The notes: generated from the letters alone by a model not told the origin. A DNA stretch of 64,000 nt from Brachyhypopomus gauderio (GCF_052324685.1 NW_027507197.1:1-64000); one strand, 5' to 3'. Counted from the stretch's first letter, positions 12,001-23,418 are shown. Made by a program: numbers and translations.

Positions 12001-12272
12001 GTCACTTGTGTAGAATAAGTGAAGGGTGTGTGCAGATGTGTGTGGGCGTCTCCCTTGGGCTACAGGGCTGGCATACCATGACAAGCCCTAGTCCAAAATA
12101 CAATGTACAACTTTTTGGTTACTATATAGGTATTTTTTGGTTACTGCATTTTGCTCTTTGTCCAGACTTCCTACTACACTTGAGGAGGATGAGGAGTCTA
12201 TTTCCACCCAGGAGACTCCACTGTATATGAAGAAGATATTTTAGACTGGGAGACGTATGTGGAGGAGAACAT

Positions 12273-14556
12273 CAATCAATCAATCAAATTTTATTTATAT
12301 AGCGCTTTTTACAACAGTTGTTGTCACAAAGCAGCTTTACAAGTGCCGAGTCCTAGCCCCCAGTGAGCAAGCCAAAGGCGACAGTGGCAAGGAAAAACTC
12401 CCTAGTTTTTTGCATGAGGAAGAAACCTTGAGAGGATCCAAGACTCAGGGGGGGAACCCATCCTCCTCTGGCCGACACCGGTCACCATGACAACAACAAC
12501 AACAATTTAGATAGAAAGAAGAGAAAGAAAAGGAAAAATATGTAATAATGTCCATCATGATGTATGCATCCGGTTAGGCAGGAGGTGGCTGGCCCAGGAT
12601 GGATCGCTGGTCTCCTCATCTCATTATTCCTCAAGCAGGCGGGCAGCCATGTGGAGAAATGAAACAGGGAAAATTAGCTCTGTATGAGGACATATACAGG
12701 ACAGGTGAAATTATAAACATTTCCGGAGTGTGGCAGCATCTCCGGCATTTAGTTAAATTATTACAGCCTAGCTAAAAAGGCAGAACCAGAAGGTAACATA
12801 GGCTTGGGGGCATTCTGAGACAATGGCATCCGTCCACTGCACTGTCAACAAACTTGAGTGACCACGAGCAGTGACAGGACGACAGCACCAGCGCCCCAGT
12901 CTACCATAAAACCCTTCGCCTGTGAACCCCTGGATCTGTACCTTTATCTAAGGGGGGATATTAATTATCAAACACTAAACTTAATAAGTGGGTTTTCAAC
13001 CTAGACTTAAAGATTGTGACTGTGTCAGAGTCCCGGACGCATTTAGGAAGATTATTCCAAAGCTGGGGGGCCTTACAAGAAAAGGCTCTTCCCCCTGCTG
13101 TTACCTTATTAATTTTTGGAACTAATAAAAGACCAGCACCCTGTGATCTTAGTGGGCGTGGGGGTTTGTAATAGGAAATAAGTTCCTGAAGGTACTCAGG
13201 AGCAAGCCCGTGAAATGCTTTATAAGTTAATAAAAGAATTTTAAAGTCAATACGGAATTTAACTGGGAGGCAATGCAGGGCTGATAGGACTGGACTGATA
13301 TGCTGAAATTTTCTAGTTCTGGTCAGAACCCTGGCTGCGGCATTTTGAACTATTTGAAGTTTATTTAGATTCCTATTTGAACATCCTGACAGTAGTGCAT
13401 TGCAGTAGTCTAATCTAGAGCTAACAAAGGCGTGCACCAATTTTTCCGCATCATCCTGTGATAATGCATTTCTTAATTTAGCAATGTTACGGAGATGTAG
13501 AAAAGCTATCCTAGTAGTATTATCTATGTATTTATCAAATGATCGGTCAGAGTCGAGTATGACGCCTAGGTTTTTGGCTACTGTGCCAGGTGTAATGGGG
13601 TAGCCTGCGAGATTAAGCATTAGATCTGGAATTTTCTGTTTTGAGGCCTTAGGGCCCAGAAGGAGAACTTCTGTTTTGTCCTCATTAAGTTGGAGGAAGT
13701 TTAGAGACATCCAGCATTTAATATCTCTTACACAGGCCTCAATTTTTCTTAAACTGAGTTTGTCATCAGGTTTGGCTGATATGTAAAGTTGAGTGTCATC
13801 TGCATAGCAGTGAAAAGTGACACCATGTTTGTTTATAACTGTGCCCAGTGGTAGCATATATAATGTAAATAATAGTGGTCCTAGAATGGAGCCTTGCGGG
13901 ACCCCATATTTAACTTTTGTATGTTTGGATGGAATATTATTGAGCTCTACAAACTGATAGCGATTTGTTAAGTAAGAATGAAACCATGAAAGGGCTGTGC
14001 CAGAGACTCCAACCCAGCGTTCTAACCTTTCTAGCAAGATCCTATGATCAATTGTGTCGAAAGCTGCACTAAGATCAAGAAGCACTAACAGCGATACATA
14101 ACCTTGATCTGAAGCAAGGAGGAGGTCATTTGTTACTTTAACTAATGCTGTTTCAGTACTGTGATGGGGCCTAAAACCAGATTGGAACTTTTCAAATATG
14201 TGATGCCTATGCAGATATAGGCATAATTGCTGGGCAACAGCTTTTTCTATGATCTTAGATATAAATGATGTGTTTGAAATGGGTCTATAATTAGATAGTA
14301 CAGTAGGATCAAGATTTGGTTTCTTAATCAGAGGTTTAATAACTGCTAATTTACATGATTTGGGCATGTGACCTATTGTAATGGATGAGTTAACTATAGT
14401 TAGAAGAGGTTCAGTTACCGCTGGTAATACCTCTTTTAATAACTTTGATGGAACCGAGTCTAGTGTGCAGGTAGCACAATTTAAGGAAGAAATTATTTTC
14501 TCTAATTCTGATTGTGGGAGTGGATGAAAAACATCAAGTTTTTCTCCCAGTATGCG
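12273..14556 (-). mobile_element. L2-clade LINE inserted in a CATSPER2 exon
   Basis: The element runs on the minus strand from a 5'-truncated start at 14556 to an (ATCA)n tail at about 12273. It is bounded on both sides by 'aacat' (12268-12272 and 14557-14561), a target-site duplication of at least 5 bp. Removing it rejoins the CATSPER2 codons EEN and MQV. The 3' UTR (about 12300-12960) matches the repeats at 786-1219 and 17691-18330. Its RT frame is described separately. A partial second copy of the same family lies at 28846-30448. Confidence 0.9.
12961..14367 (-). CDS. L2 LINE reverse transcriptase (468-residue open frame)
   Basis: The frame covers an entire non-LTR RT domain without a stop. 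It begins with [18 protein letters not shown], then [46 protein letters not shown] and the catalytic [13 protein letters not shown] box. The thumb and C-terminal tail follow ([23 protein letters not shown]). The endonuclease half is missing because the element is 5'-truncated, so this copy cannot move by itself. The uninterrupted RT implies a fairly recent insertion. Confidence 0.85.
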   Translation of the reverse strand: MPKSCKLAVIKPLIKKPNLDPTVLSNYRPISNTSFISKIIEKAVAQQLCLYLHRHHIFEKFQSGFRPHHSTETALVKVTNDLLLASDQGYVSLLVLLDLSAAFDTIDHRILLERLERWVGVSGTALSWFHSYLTNRYQFVELNNIPSKHTKVKYGVPQGSILGPLLFTLYMLPLGTVINKHGVTFHCYADDTQLYISAKPDDKLSLRKIEACVRDIKCWMSLNFLQLNEDKTEVLLLGPKASKQKIPDLMLNLAGYPITPGTVAKNLGVILDSDRSFDKYIDNTTRIAFLHLRNIAKLRNALSQDDAEKLVHAFVSSRLDYCNALLSGCSNRNLNKLQIVQNAAARVLTRTRKFQHISPVLSALHCLPVKFRIDFKILLLTYKAFHGLAPEYLQELISYYKPPRPLRSQGAGLLLVPKINKVTAGGRAFSCKAPQLWNNLPKCVRDSDTVTIFKSRLKTHLLSLVFDN

Positions 14557-14851
14557 AACATGCAGGTGATGCAGCTCCAGATGGAGGATGAGAAGGTGCT
14601 GTGGCCCAAGGAGCTTCTCCTACGTTACTTTGTGCTGATGAACAGACTCCAGGACATCCTGGATACCAGGATGCATCTGCAGAACCTACCAGGTAAACCT
14701 ATTAGGTGGTTTACAGCACTGAAGGTGAAAGCTAGTGTTTGAGTGAGTGAATGACCTTTTTGTCTCTTGTCTTCCAGCTCAGCTGTTGCTTAACCTCCAA
14801 GATTCCAGTTACACTCCAGAGTCACTCCAGTCTCCAGTTAAAGCAGAATGA

Positions 14852-15669
14852 ATAAAATATGCTTACATTATGTTGCATTGTGTTATCTTACTGGTCCAGT
14901 ATGGTGACAAACTCCATTTACACTTAATTCACTGTATGTGGTTTATGGACTGTGTGGTGAGGGTGGCATTCAGACCACCATATGATCTGACTTACACAAA
15001 TGATAATTCATGAGGATTCCTAGAAGCTGACTGCAGCCACCATCCAAGTTATTTTAAAGGCTGTTAATTCTACTAAAGATGGTCTGTTTGCCTGTTGAGT
15101 GGGCATGTGATTCTGACTTCATGTGCATCTGTCGGAATAAGTTAATTTAACATGGATTACAGAAATTAGAACCTCAAAAAAGAGCTTATGATGGCTCTAG
15201 CACTTGTATGAATACAGAAACAGACCACTGGAGAATTATCTAAAGTTTAAAAGAAAAAAAGATTTATTAGCATTGTGCTCCACACACCTTGTACCTTCTG
15301 AAGACATTTCCATGGTACCAGATCTAGACTTTTTTTAGCTTGATGGTTAAATTATTACAATAATTCATTTTTATTGTTAGATAATTAAAATAGATTTAAA
15401 ATATGTAGAATTAAGTGATCATTTAGCCCTGCATGGCATCCATACTCCACCTAGTGGTAAATAACGGGATGGCCCCCAGTGAAACGTTACTGTCCTTGAG
15501 CTAAGGAAAATTAACAAAACATTTACAGTAGTTTTATTATTAGTGGTGGGAGTAGCATTAGTATTATGTTGAATGTATACCCATGATATTTTAAATAAAT
15601 ATAGCAGTTTTGGTCATAATTAAAATGTAAAAATAATAGGTATAAACCATTCATGTAATTCATTATCAT
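14852..15669. other. Sequence downstream of CATSPER2; nothing recognised
   Basis: AATAAA at 14850-14855 is a plausible CATSPER2 polyadenylation signal. The rest is AT-rich sequence in which I recognise no gene or repeat. Confidence 0.5.
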
Positions 15670-16119
15670 TGTCGTGGAAATTTCTGAAATATACGAGGAC
15701 TCAGGCGTGGTTAAAAGAGAAATTTATTAATAGACAAAATAAGCATGAAAGTTCAGTCTAGAACAGAAGCTGAGAGGAGAGAGAACCGTCCCCCTCCTTT
15801 ATACCGTTTAGTAGGCGGGGTTCTCATCACATGTTTACAGTACATTTGGGCACACTGAGAAACAAGGCAGAATGCACAGTAGACAGTTTTTGCCTTACAT
15901 GTGCATTCTCTCCTGACAGTAGTTTTCATGTTTTAGCATAAGCAGCAGCTTATAGAAACAGCTGATGGGTCCGCGGGTCAAGGCAGATAAGAGTGTTTTC
16001 TACCTCTGCACATTCCTTTAACATAGGTCATAATACACACATACACATGAGCACATGATTTCATACTGAATCACACTTCACAATTCTCTTGTAATCAGTA
16101 TAACACAATTTCCATCACA
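15670..16119 (-). mobile_element. Solo LTR with perfect 5-bp target duplication
   Basis: A 450-bp segment has TG...CA ends (plus-strand TGTCGTGG ... CCATCACA) and is flanked by ATCAT on both sides (15665-15669 and 16120-16124). A plus-strand 'ctttatac' and 'aaatttattaa' suggest minus orientation. No coding sequence adjoins, so it is a fossil solo LTR from recombination. Confidence 0.75.
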
Positions 16120-16147
16120 ATCATATACACTATATAATATAGTATAT

Positions 16148-16825
16148 CAGTAGCGAACCGTGACCTTTAAACCTGGGCCCGCTACCCCCCCCCCCCCTCC
16201 CCCCCGAAATTATTTTTTTCCTTTCTTAATAAACTAAATAAAGAAAAACTGAGACGACAGTACAGCTTTAAAAACGCAATAAACAATAATATCTGTACTA
16301 GATAACATCTTAAGCAAAATAAGTTTCCAAACAAAATAAGGTTCACAGCTCCGTGGTTCTCGGAAGCGGAATATGTAAACAACGCGCACGAGGACGTCAA
16401 AGGGATGAATCGAAACTAGCTAGCGATGGTGCTAACGACAGCTAGCGTCGCCACAGCGGGCGGAAATTATCATACAGTTAAGCCCGCCCACTAAGAGAGA
16501 AGATATGATTGGTCAATTTTGCTGTCATTTGAAACTGGTATTGCGCTGAATTATAACTGCCAGGCCCTCTGTAAACGAACAGCGGGCATCACAGTCCTGA
16601 TAGGGGGAGACACAGGCTCACAGGCTTCCACTCAACCCCTCACCTTCCAACACAGATTGAATAGACACGGGTGAATATTTTATTTGCTTATATTTTTGTA
16701 ATTGTTTAGATGTCGAATGTCAAACTGTAAGTAGATAAAATAAAATTGGATAATTATATATATAATGCTTTAAGAATATTTTAGGCCCTCTGAGAGGGCG
16801 TAGAGGGCCCTGACGGTTCCCCACT
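16148..16825. mobile_element. Non-autonomous hAT element (678 bp)
   Basis: The ends form a terminal inverted repeat (CAGTAGCGAACCGTGA on the left; the right end reversed reads CAGTGGGGAACCGTCA). The flanking 8-bp duplication TAGTATAT is perfect (16140-16147 and 16826-16833), as expected for hAT. No transposase frame is seen. A run of C with few interruptions lies at about 16185-16205. Confidence 0.8.
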
Positions 16826-16845
16826 GTAGTATATATAGTATATAC

Positions 16846-17690
16846 ACTCACCGGCCACGTTATTAGGCACACCTTGCTAGTGTCAGGAATGGCAATCACG
16901 CCCGTGACCGCCAGAGGGCGCCATCGCTGGAATATTGACCAGAACACCTGACTCTAATTTACTATTCACCACACCCTACTTAAGGACTCTGTTCACAAGT
17001 CGCCAGTGCGAAGTATTGCCTCTCTGAGTGTCTTTACCAAGCTGTGATCCTGTGTATTTCTCTGATTGATGTTCTGGTTTCTGATCCTTGCTCTGTGTTT
17101 TTGATCCTCCTGCCTGTTTGGCCCTTTTGTTACCTTTGTCTGCTGCTCTTAGTCTTCTCTGGTTTTTGACTCTCCCGTTTTTGTCTTGCCCTTTTGTGCT
17201 GCTGCCTGTCTACCCTTTGGGGTCGTCCCCTTTTGGGACTTCAGTTCATTGTTTTTCTATATTAAAATTCAACATCTTTACACCTGCTAATGGATCCTTC
17301 TCTACCCTCGGGTTCACCACCATTACAGCTAGTACCAGGTTGGACCCCATTTTGCATTCAGAACTGCCTTAATCCTTTGTGGCATAGATTCAACAAGGTA
17401 CTGGAAACATTCCTCAGAGAGTCTGGTCCATGTTGACATGATAGCATCATGTGATTGCTACGCAGTTGCTGCAGATTTGTCGGCTGCACATCAATGATGC
17501 GAATCTCCCGTTCCACCACATCCCAAAGGTGCTCTATTGGATTGAGATCTGACTATGTAGGCCACTGGAGTACAGGGAACTCATTGTTGTGTTCAATAAA
17601 TCTGTCTGAGATGAATCATGAATTATAACATGGCGAGTTATCCTGCTGGAAGTAGCCATCAGAAGAAGGGTACACTGTGATCATAAAGTC
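16846..17690 (-). mobile_element. Tc1/mariner remnant, split by a solo LTR
   Basis: The left end carries 'cactcaccggccacgttatt', a very common fish transposon end, and 'aggcacaccttgctag'. The body resumes at 17328. Near 17635-17690 the minus strand encodes YFQQDNSPCYNS, the Tc1-type transposase motif FQQDNAPCH. It is heavily decayed, is cut at 17690 by a LINE tail, and is interrupted by the LTR at 16881-17327. Confidence 0.75.
16881..17327 (+). mobile_element. Solo LTR inside the Tc1 remnant
   Basis: A 447-bp segment starts TGTCAGG and ends CATTACA, flanked by GCTAG on both sides (16876-16880 and 17328-17332). Removing it restores the continuous Tc1-type sequence. An ATTAAA-like signal lies near 17262 on the plus strand. 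It is a gypsy-type fossil solo LTR. Confidence 0.8.
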
Positions 17691-18330
17691 AAAGTCAAAT
17701 TTATTTATATAGCACTTTTTACAACACATGTTGTCACAAAGCAGCTTTACAATCGTATGGCTCCAGATCCATAATGAGCAAGCCAAAGGCAACAGTGGCG
17801 AGGAAAAACCCACGATGATGGTGGGGATTAGGAAGTGAGGGAGAGACAGCCTCCCTCACATGCACCTGTTTTAATTAACTTTGTAATTTTATTTGTTGGC
17901 TGTAACTGTATTGCTGTTGTTGCATCTTGGCCAGGGCTCCCTTGAAAAAGAGGTTCTTAATGGGATTTTTCCCTGGTAAAATAAAGTTTAAATAAATAAA
18001 TAAAAAATTAGGAAGAAAACCTTGGGAGGACCAAGACTGAAAAGGGAACCCATCCTCCATTGGGCAGCCTGTTAGCACAAGTCCGTATTTGTGGACAAAA
18101 GGTGGTTCTACATTTATGGTTCTAGTTCCCACAGTCCCTTCGGTGTAGATGTTGGGCCTCAGGTAGGAGCATCAGCACGTCCTTTTGTGGCAATGGCACA
18201 TCCAACCCCGGCATCAGTACATCCACTGGCAAGTCAGACCATCTCCCAGGTGCTTGTAGGTGCTTGCATGCAATCGTCTTGGGTAGAAGCCTGCAAAAAG
18301 ATAGACAATACAGACTGAATGTGTGGACAT
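17691..18330 (-). repeat. L2-type 3' UTR fragment, interrupted
   Basis: The segment starts with the reverse tail 'agtcaaatttatttatatag', contains 'acatgttgtcacaaagcag', and continues as the reverse complement of the 786-1219 repeat. It is split by a 171-bp insertion at 17836-18006. The following 18331-18612 shows no recognised feature. Confidence 0.65.
17836..18006 (+). mobile_element. Short LINE 3' tail inserted into another LINE tail
   Basis: The insert ends 'ttaaataaataaataaa', a short-period LINE tail, and contains 'gggctcccttgaaaaagagg', a widespread fish LINE 3' end. It is flanked by ATTAGGAAG on both sides (17827-17835 and 18007-18015), a clear target-site duplication. Confidence 0.8.
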
Positions 18331-18612
18331 CAATTTAAACCACTATTGATTTAAACATACATAGCTCAAGTGTTGTAACGTGTGAGGAGGACTGGGTATG
18401 GATTTTGGTAGGTGAGTGTAGCAGTTGCGTGGCAGTGTTTTCCAAAAGAAACACATGATTTTCAGTTTTGAATGTTTGAATGTCTTATGTGAACAACTGT
18501 GTTTAATGTTTTGCAAAAAGTGTGTTTTAGAATTTCTAAATGAGTGTAAGGCAGAGAATGTGCTTAAGGTTTAGCACACCAGGTCAACAGATAGGCTACA
18601 TGGGTTACATGC

Positions 18613-19640
18613 ACAGGGTAACATAAGAGTGGTGGAAGATGCACACAGGTCGACTATATCCTCTGTAGGAGACGAAACCTGAAAGAGGTTAGTGATTGCA
18701 AGGTGTTACCCGGGGAGAGCGTAGCTAAACAGCATAGGATGGTGATATGTAGGATGATGTTGGAGGTGAAGAAGAGGAAGAGAGTGAGAGCGGAACCTAA
18801 GATCAGGTGGTGGAAGTTAAAGGATGAGGACTGTGGTGTAAAATTCAGGGATGAGGTGAGGCAGGTACTGGGTAATGGTGGTGGTGTTCTGGATACCTGG
18901 GATGAAACTTCAAATGCAGTGAGGGATGTGGCTAGGAAGGTACTTGACCTCAGGACAGAGGAAGATAGACAAGGAGTCGTGGCGGTGGAATGAGGAAGTT
19001 CAGGAAAGTTTGAGAGGAAAGCGGTTGGCTAAAAAGAATTGGGATTTTCAGCGAGATGAAGAAAGTAGACAGAGGTACAAGGAGATGTGTCGCAAGGCAA
19101 AGAGAGCAGTGGCAGAAGCTAAAGAGAAGGCATATAGCAAGCTGTATGAGAAGTTGGACACTAAGGAAGGGGAAAAGGATCTGTACAGATTGGCCAGACA
19201 GAGAAACTGTGATGGGCAGGATGTGCAGCAGGTTAGGATGATAAAGGATAAAGATGGAAATGTGTTGTCTGGTGAGGAGAGTGTCTTGGGAAGGTGAAAG
19301 GAGTATTTTGAGGAGCTGATGAATCAAGAGAATGAAAGGGAAAGAAGGTTAGAAGAGGTAGAGGTTGTGAATCAGGAAGTGCCTCAGGTGAGCAAGGAGG
19401 AAGTAAGGGCTGCAATTCAGAGAATGAAGTGTGGTAAGGCAGTTGGACCTGATGATATTCCAGTGGAGGCATGGAAATGTTTGGGAGAGACAGCAGTGGA
19501 GTTCTTGACCTAAGAGGAGGTTTATGGATGCAGTGGTAGAGGATATCAGAGTGGCTGGGGTGTCAGTGGAGGACACTCAGGACAGGGCCAGATGGAGGAG
19601 TTTGATCCGCTGTGGTGACCCCTGAAAGAGAATAGCCGAA
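18613..19640 (+). mobile_element. RTE-clade LINE fragment, copy in duplication A
   Basis: Pieces of the RTE protein are readable across frames: LPGESVAKQHRM (end of the endonuclease), WWNEEVQESLRGKRLAKK, EKDLYRLARQRN, then AVGPDDIPVEAWKCLG at the start of the RT. The sequence then jumps directly to the C-terminal segment RRFMDAV ... RCGDP, so the whole RT core including YADD is absent. The frame is also shifted more than once. The same structure occurs at 41920-43740 and 45156-46982. The left edge at 18613 coincides with the start of the A/B duplication. Confidence 0.85.
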
Positions 19641-20512
19641 AGAAGAAGTGCATTAAATTAGATCATTCATCTAGTGTGATTATTATAAACTTACGATTGT
19701 CCAAGGTTTGTGCCAGCACTGTTCAGTTTCAGTACAGCTGTGCACAGGGGGAACAACTGGCACACTGAGCTGAGAAAAATGTGCAGTTTGAAAAAGCAAA
19801 GCCACTATACGTTTGCATAGGGCAGTGTCTGCGACATGTGAACAGCATGCGTGTCTCAGCACAACAGGAGTTGAATCAGAAAGTCCAATCTGTAAGAGGG
19901 TAAGCAAAATTAGTAATGACTTTGTTTAATTCAGGGGTTCCGTATACCAGTCCTGGGGATCCTATATCACACGTTGTGTTTTACCTTTTCTAAAACCTGA
20001 TTGACCTATTTAGCAAATTAAGATCAATGTGGGTGGGGCCGAGTAAAAAAAGTGTTTTAAAATGGAGAAAAAAAATGTGCATGGCATAAGAACCCCAAGA
20101 ATGGAACCTGGACCCGTTTGCTTATTTTATGACAATAGATTTTGCATACAGAACATGGATAGGCTATCACTGACATTAAAATAATGCTCAAGTTATACAT
20201 AATCCTGAGACATGTATATCTGTCTAACCCAGGGATGTCAAAGTCAAATACACAGAGGGCCAAAAAACCAAATTTACTACAAGCAGAGGGCCGGACTGGT
20301 TCAATGTTTATTAAAACATATTGAAATGATTGCACATAGCCTATTGAACCAAGACCTAACACAGTGTATATTATTTAATGCTTAAATGAATAAAGCAATA
20401 TTTTCTTATGGATCTGTCAGTAATTTCAAGTGAAAACATTTTTCAGCAAGCAAACAGATAAAAACAAACTTCCTTCAAAGAAAACATGTCCTGTACATTA
20501 AATGAATAAAGT

Positions 20513-20713
20513 CAGGGGTGCAATTACTTACTTTCTGAGGTGTATGCAAACATACTATCGGAACGAACGAAAGTTGTTGACGGGGGGAGGGGGGGGGGGT
20601 GGCGAACGTAAGATGGACACAAATTAAGTATTATATCTCATCGATTTGGCGCCCCCTCTAGTGCAGCGCCCCTATGCGTCGCATACGCTGCATGCCCCCT
20701 TTTTGCGCCACTG
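20513..20713. mobile_element. Short hAT-type MITE nested in the larger hAT element
   Basis: A 201-bp element with ends CAGGGGTGCAATTA and (reversed) CAGTGGCGCAAAAA is flanked by AATAAAGT on both sides (20505-20512 and 20714-20721). It has no coding capacity and contains a G-rich run near 20582-20600. Confidence 0.8.
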
Positions 20714-20823
20714 AATAAAGTAATAAAGGTTTGAAAAGTGCTGGAATTTAGGCTAAGTACTTGAAAATGCTTGAAATTGTAACTACTTCGTTTCACAACA
20801 AATATCTGTCTGACTGAACAGGA

Positions 20824-20923
20824 GTGAGTTTCCCAAAACGTTCTTAGCACTAAGTACTTCTTAACCTCGTACATAAGAACGAGGTTACGAAGTACTTAGT
20901 GCTAAGAACGTTTTGGGAAACTC
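20824..20923. repeat. Near-perfect palindromic hairpin element
   Basis: Arms of about 47 bases (starting 'gtgagtttcccaaaacgttc' and its complement) surround a loop of a few bases. This is a fold-back MITE of a type frequent in fish, nested in the hAT element at 20230-21411. Confidence 0.8.
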
Positions 20924-22528
20924 ACCCCAGTTCTCTTGTATTGCGTTAACAAATACGAGCCTCTTGTAATTCCAGGACGAAACATGAGAGAACGTGAAGA
21001 CGTTAAGATTGGGCGTTTTGAAAATAAACAACCATTAAATAATGTGAATAAAAAACGAATCATTTCGAATATATGTATAAATATTTAACTTAATTAAGTT
21101 TAATGTGCTGGTGCGCGCAAAGTTGCAAAATTCGAGAGGTGCACGACCTCACGAATCGACAGAGCGCACAGGTGAAGCCACTGCGATTACGTCATTTTCG
21201 CTGCGCGGACCCTCGCCGCTTGTGTGCGCTACAGTGACTTTGCGGGCTACCGTTGCATTGTGGGGAATGTAGTGTTTGTGCGTGCAAAACACCATCGGGT
21301 GGCTGTGTCTTGCGGGCCGGTTCTAATAGTAATTAAATATCATCCAGGGGGCCATAGATAATCAATTCACGGGCCGGATCTGGCCCGCGGGCCTTGACTT
21401 TGACATATGTGGTCTAACCTGTCAACAAACCCCTTAACTTTTGTTAGTCAAAAACAGTGAACATCTGAACTTAACGACAAACAGAGACTCCAACCCAGTC
21501 ACTGAGACCCCATGTCATGCATATTTTAGTGCTTTTCCTCATTTATAATACCAGATTCAGCTCATTAACTAAGTAAAAAACTGTCATATTGGAGGAACAC
21601 AAAAAAACTGCAAAGTATAGTGTTGACAGGACTGACTCTGGGGACTCTGTTTTGCCAATATATTCATTCCTAGAGCAGTGTCTCTTAATCCTACTTGTGG
21701 TAATTCACATAGCTCAACACACATAATCCACTTCACTAGTGACTTAATAAACCGTTTGTTTGATAAGCAGTTGGAGCTAGATCATGTACATTCAATACTT
21801 AGTGTGTTGAATCGTGGAATATTTAAAACTGTGTGGAGCAGTTAGGAACAGGACTGAGAAACACTGCCATAGAGTTTCAAGCTCAGCTCCAGGATACCAA
21901 CAGCTCAATGTTATTCCAATTTTAGAACAATACAGTTGTATAAAATTAAAAATAATTTAATGCTAAACTGTGCAGTGTTGTGGACACAGGACTGAAATAT
22001 GAAACCCCTGCTTTAGCCCTACACTTCCTCCTCCCTACTCGTAAACTGTGGTGACTCCTTCTTCATGGACCTGTAGCACAGGCTCTCACACTGACCTCCC
22101 CTGACAGACGGTGTTCTGTCGAGTTGTGCTTAGCATCGAGTTGTGCTCGTTTGCGGTTTTGCACATGCGCAGACCCACAGGCTTGTCATTTGTTTCTATT
22201 GTCATTTTGACCTATAAACATGTAAATGTTTTACATACTGGCTTTGCAAAGATGACATGAGGCAGGATTTCATGAGGCAAATTCGTGGTGGTGCCTCCAC
22301 TTTTCTAGAATGTTCAGAATGGTCAGCGCAAAATTTAAGAGATTTCTTTCCATGCTCTCTACTTCACTGTAATCCATGCCTTAAAAACAAACAAAAGATA
22401 AGATATATAGCACATTATACTCAGTACTCTATATATAATAGAGATGTACTATGAAATGTACCATTTTACATCCAAATAAAATTATAAAAGTTATCCCATC
22501 TCTTCTCTCTCCCTATCCATATATAGCT

Positions 22529-23392
22529 ATGGAGAACAGGTGGGATGAGGTATTCAACTTCCTCTCTCAGGGATCATACCCATCTGGGTATAATAACTCC
22601 CAAAAATTACATTTGAGGAGGTATGCTTCCAAATTTACTGAAAAGGGTGAGCATTTATTTGTTTAAATGTAGCCAGTGTCTTGGTAAGGTAGCTCTTTAA
22701 TTATTATACGACTTTAATGAATGTTAATGAATATTCAATGCAGAAGGACAGCTTTTCTTTAAAAGTAGAAAAGCCATAAAATCCAAAGAAGAGGCAAGAA
22801 AGCTTTCAGGAATTTCACGCCTCTCCGATTGGAGGACATTCAGGCATCCTGAAAACTCGAGCTGCAGTGTGCTCCAGATTTTACTGGCTTGGCATGACCA
22901 TTGATCTTGACAACTGGGTATGTGTTGAAGTGCGTTCTTGTGTGTTTTGAGCTGTTGATAAATCTGCATAAATATTAACAGTGACTTTCTTAAAGGTCTT
23001 GGAATGTGATCAGTGCCAGCGAACTGGAAAACCTTTGACTGGTGCCCAGCCATTGGAGTGTATAAAAGTAAATGTCCAGTGGTATCTCTATAATATACAA
23101 CAGCTTTTAAGAAAAATGTTGAAATGTAAAATAAAACATGTATGTTTTAAATTTATAGGTATCTGCTGTCTAGGAGCTCATTGGCATTGATTGGACAGGA
23201 CCGCTTCCAAAAACTGCCGATGGCTTCCAGTATATCCTGACAGCCACAGATTACTTTTCCAAATGGGTTGAAGCTTTCCCAATAAAGACAAAATCAACAG
23301 CTGAAGTGGGACGAAATATTTGCTCAATTTTATATAGACATGGTTGTCCAAATAGAATACTCTCTGATCAGGGAAGAGAATTTGTGAATGAA
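22529..23392 (+). pseudogene. Integrase (GIN1/KRBA2-like) part of the Ginger-like transposon
   Basis: Four exon-like pieces are visible. 22529-22646 starts MENRWDEVFNFLSQGSYPSG, the usual N-terminal segment of GIN1/KRBA2-type proteins. 22744-22917 carries FHASPIGGHSG and ends MTIDLDNW, the His pair of the HHCC zinc finger. 22996-23067 has CDQCQRTGK, the CxxC of that finger. 23174-23392 is the start of the catalytic core (IGIDWTGPLP, TATDYFSKWVEAFP, RILSDQGREF), giving the first two acidic residues of the DDE triad. Each piece has plausible GT/AG sites, which is unusual for an LTR-element integrase and fits an intron-bearing DNA transposon. I do not find the exon with the last Glu, and the frame is not continuous. 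Confidence 0.75.
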
Positions 23393-23418
23393 GTATGTCT
23401 AATTTTTTTTATAAATGA

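Larger units (their letters stand above)
10921..14851 (+). pseudogene. CATSPER2: CATSPER2 (sperm cation channel subunit), 3' remnant
   Basis: CatSper2 is one of four pore subunits of the sperm flagellar calcium channel. Exon 10921-11138 encodes the pore helix and S6: FTLLTMTHWCVLL and YIVLWICIRSFIFLNIVIG align with human FILYTMDHWYALL and YFILWLLLGSIIF. A second exon starts at 12166, contains DWETYVEEN, is split by an L2 LINE (12273-14556), and resumes at 14557-14692 with [19 protein letters not shown] (human VWPRDSLFRYFELLEKLQ). The last exon 14778-14851 reads AQLLLNLQDSS and ends at a TGA overlapping AATAAA. It is broken: the LINE insertion, a 2-base (TA) insertion before EEDILDW, and a pore Asp replaced by Thr. 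S1-S4 exons and the post-S6 exon are not found. Confidence 0.85.
20230..21411. mobile_element. Non-autonomous hAT element with two nested insertions
   Basis: The ends are inverted repeats sharing ATGTCAAAGTCAA (left CAGGGATGTCAAAGTCAA; right end reversed CACATATGTCAAAGTCAA). The 8-bp duplication GTCTAACC flanks it (20222-20229 and 21412-21419). Copy B of the segmental duplication has the empty site with a single GTCTAACC near 47580. It holds no transposase frame. It contains a smaller hAT element at 20513-20713 and a palindrome at 20824-20923. Confidence 0.9.

Noticed and set aside
18950-19576. Minus-strand open frames of 75-125 codons over the RTE copies (also near 43051-43677 and 46286-46912)
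   Set aside because: They are antisense to the RTE coding strand and repeat wherever RTE does; composition is Leu/Ser/Pro-rich without motifs.
20581-20601. G-rich run as a regulatory quadruplex
   Set aside because: It lies in a MITE, is a simple G run, and there is no gene nearby to regulate.
23174-23392. Integrase core as a piece of a retrovirus or gypsy element
   Set aside because: It lies between GT/AG-bounded exons, inside inverted terminal repeats with a 4-bp target, next to protease and PHD exons; no LTR, gag or RT accompanies it.
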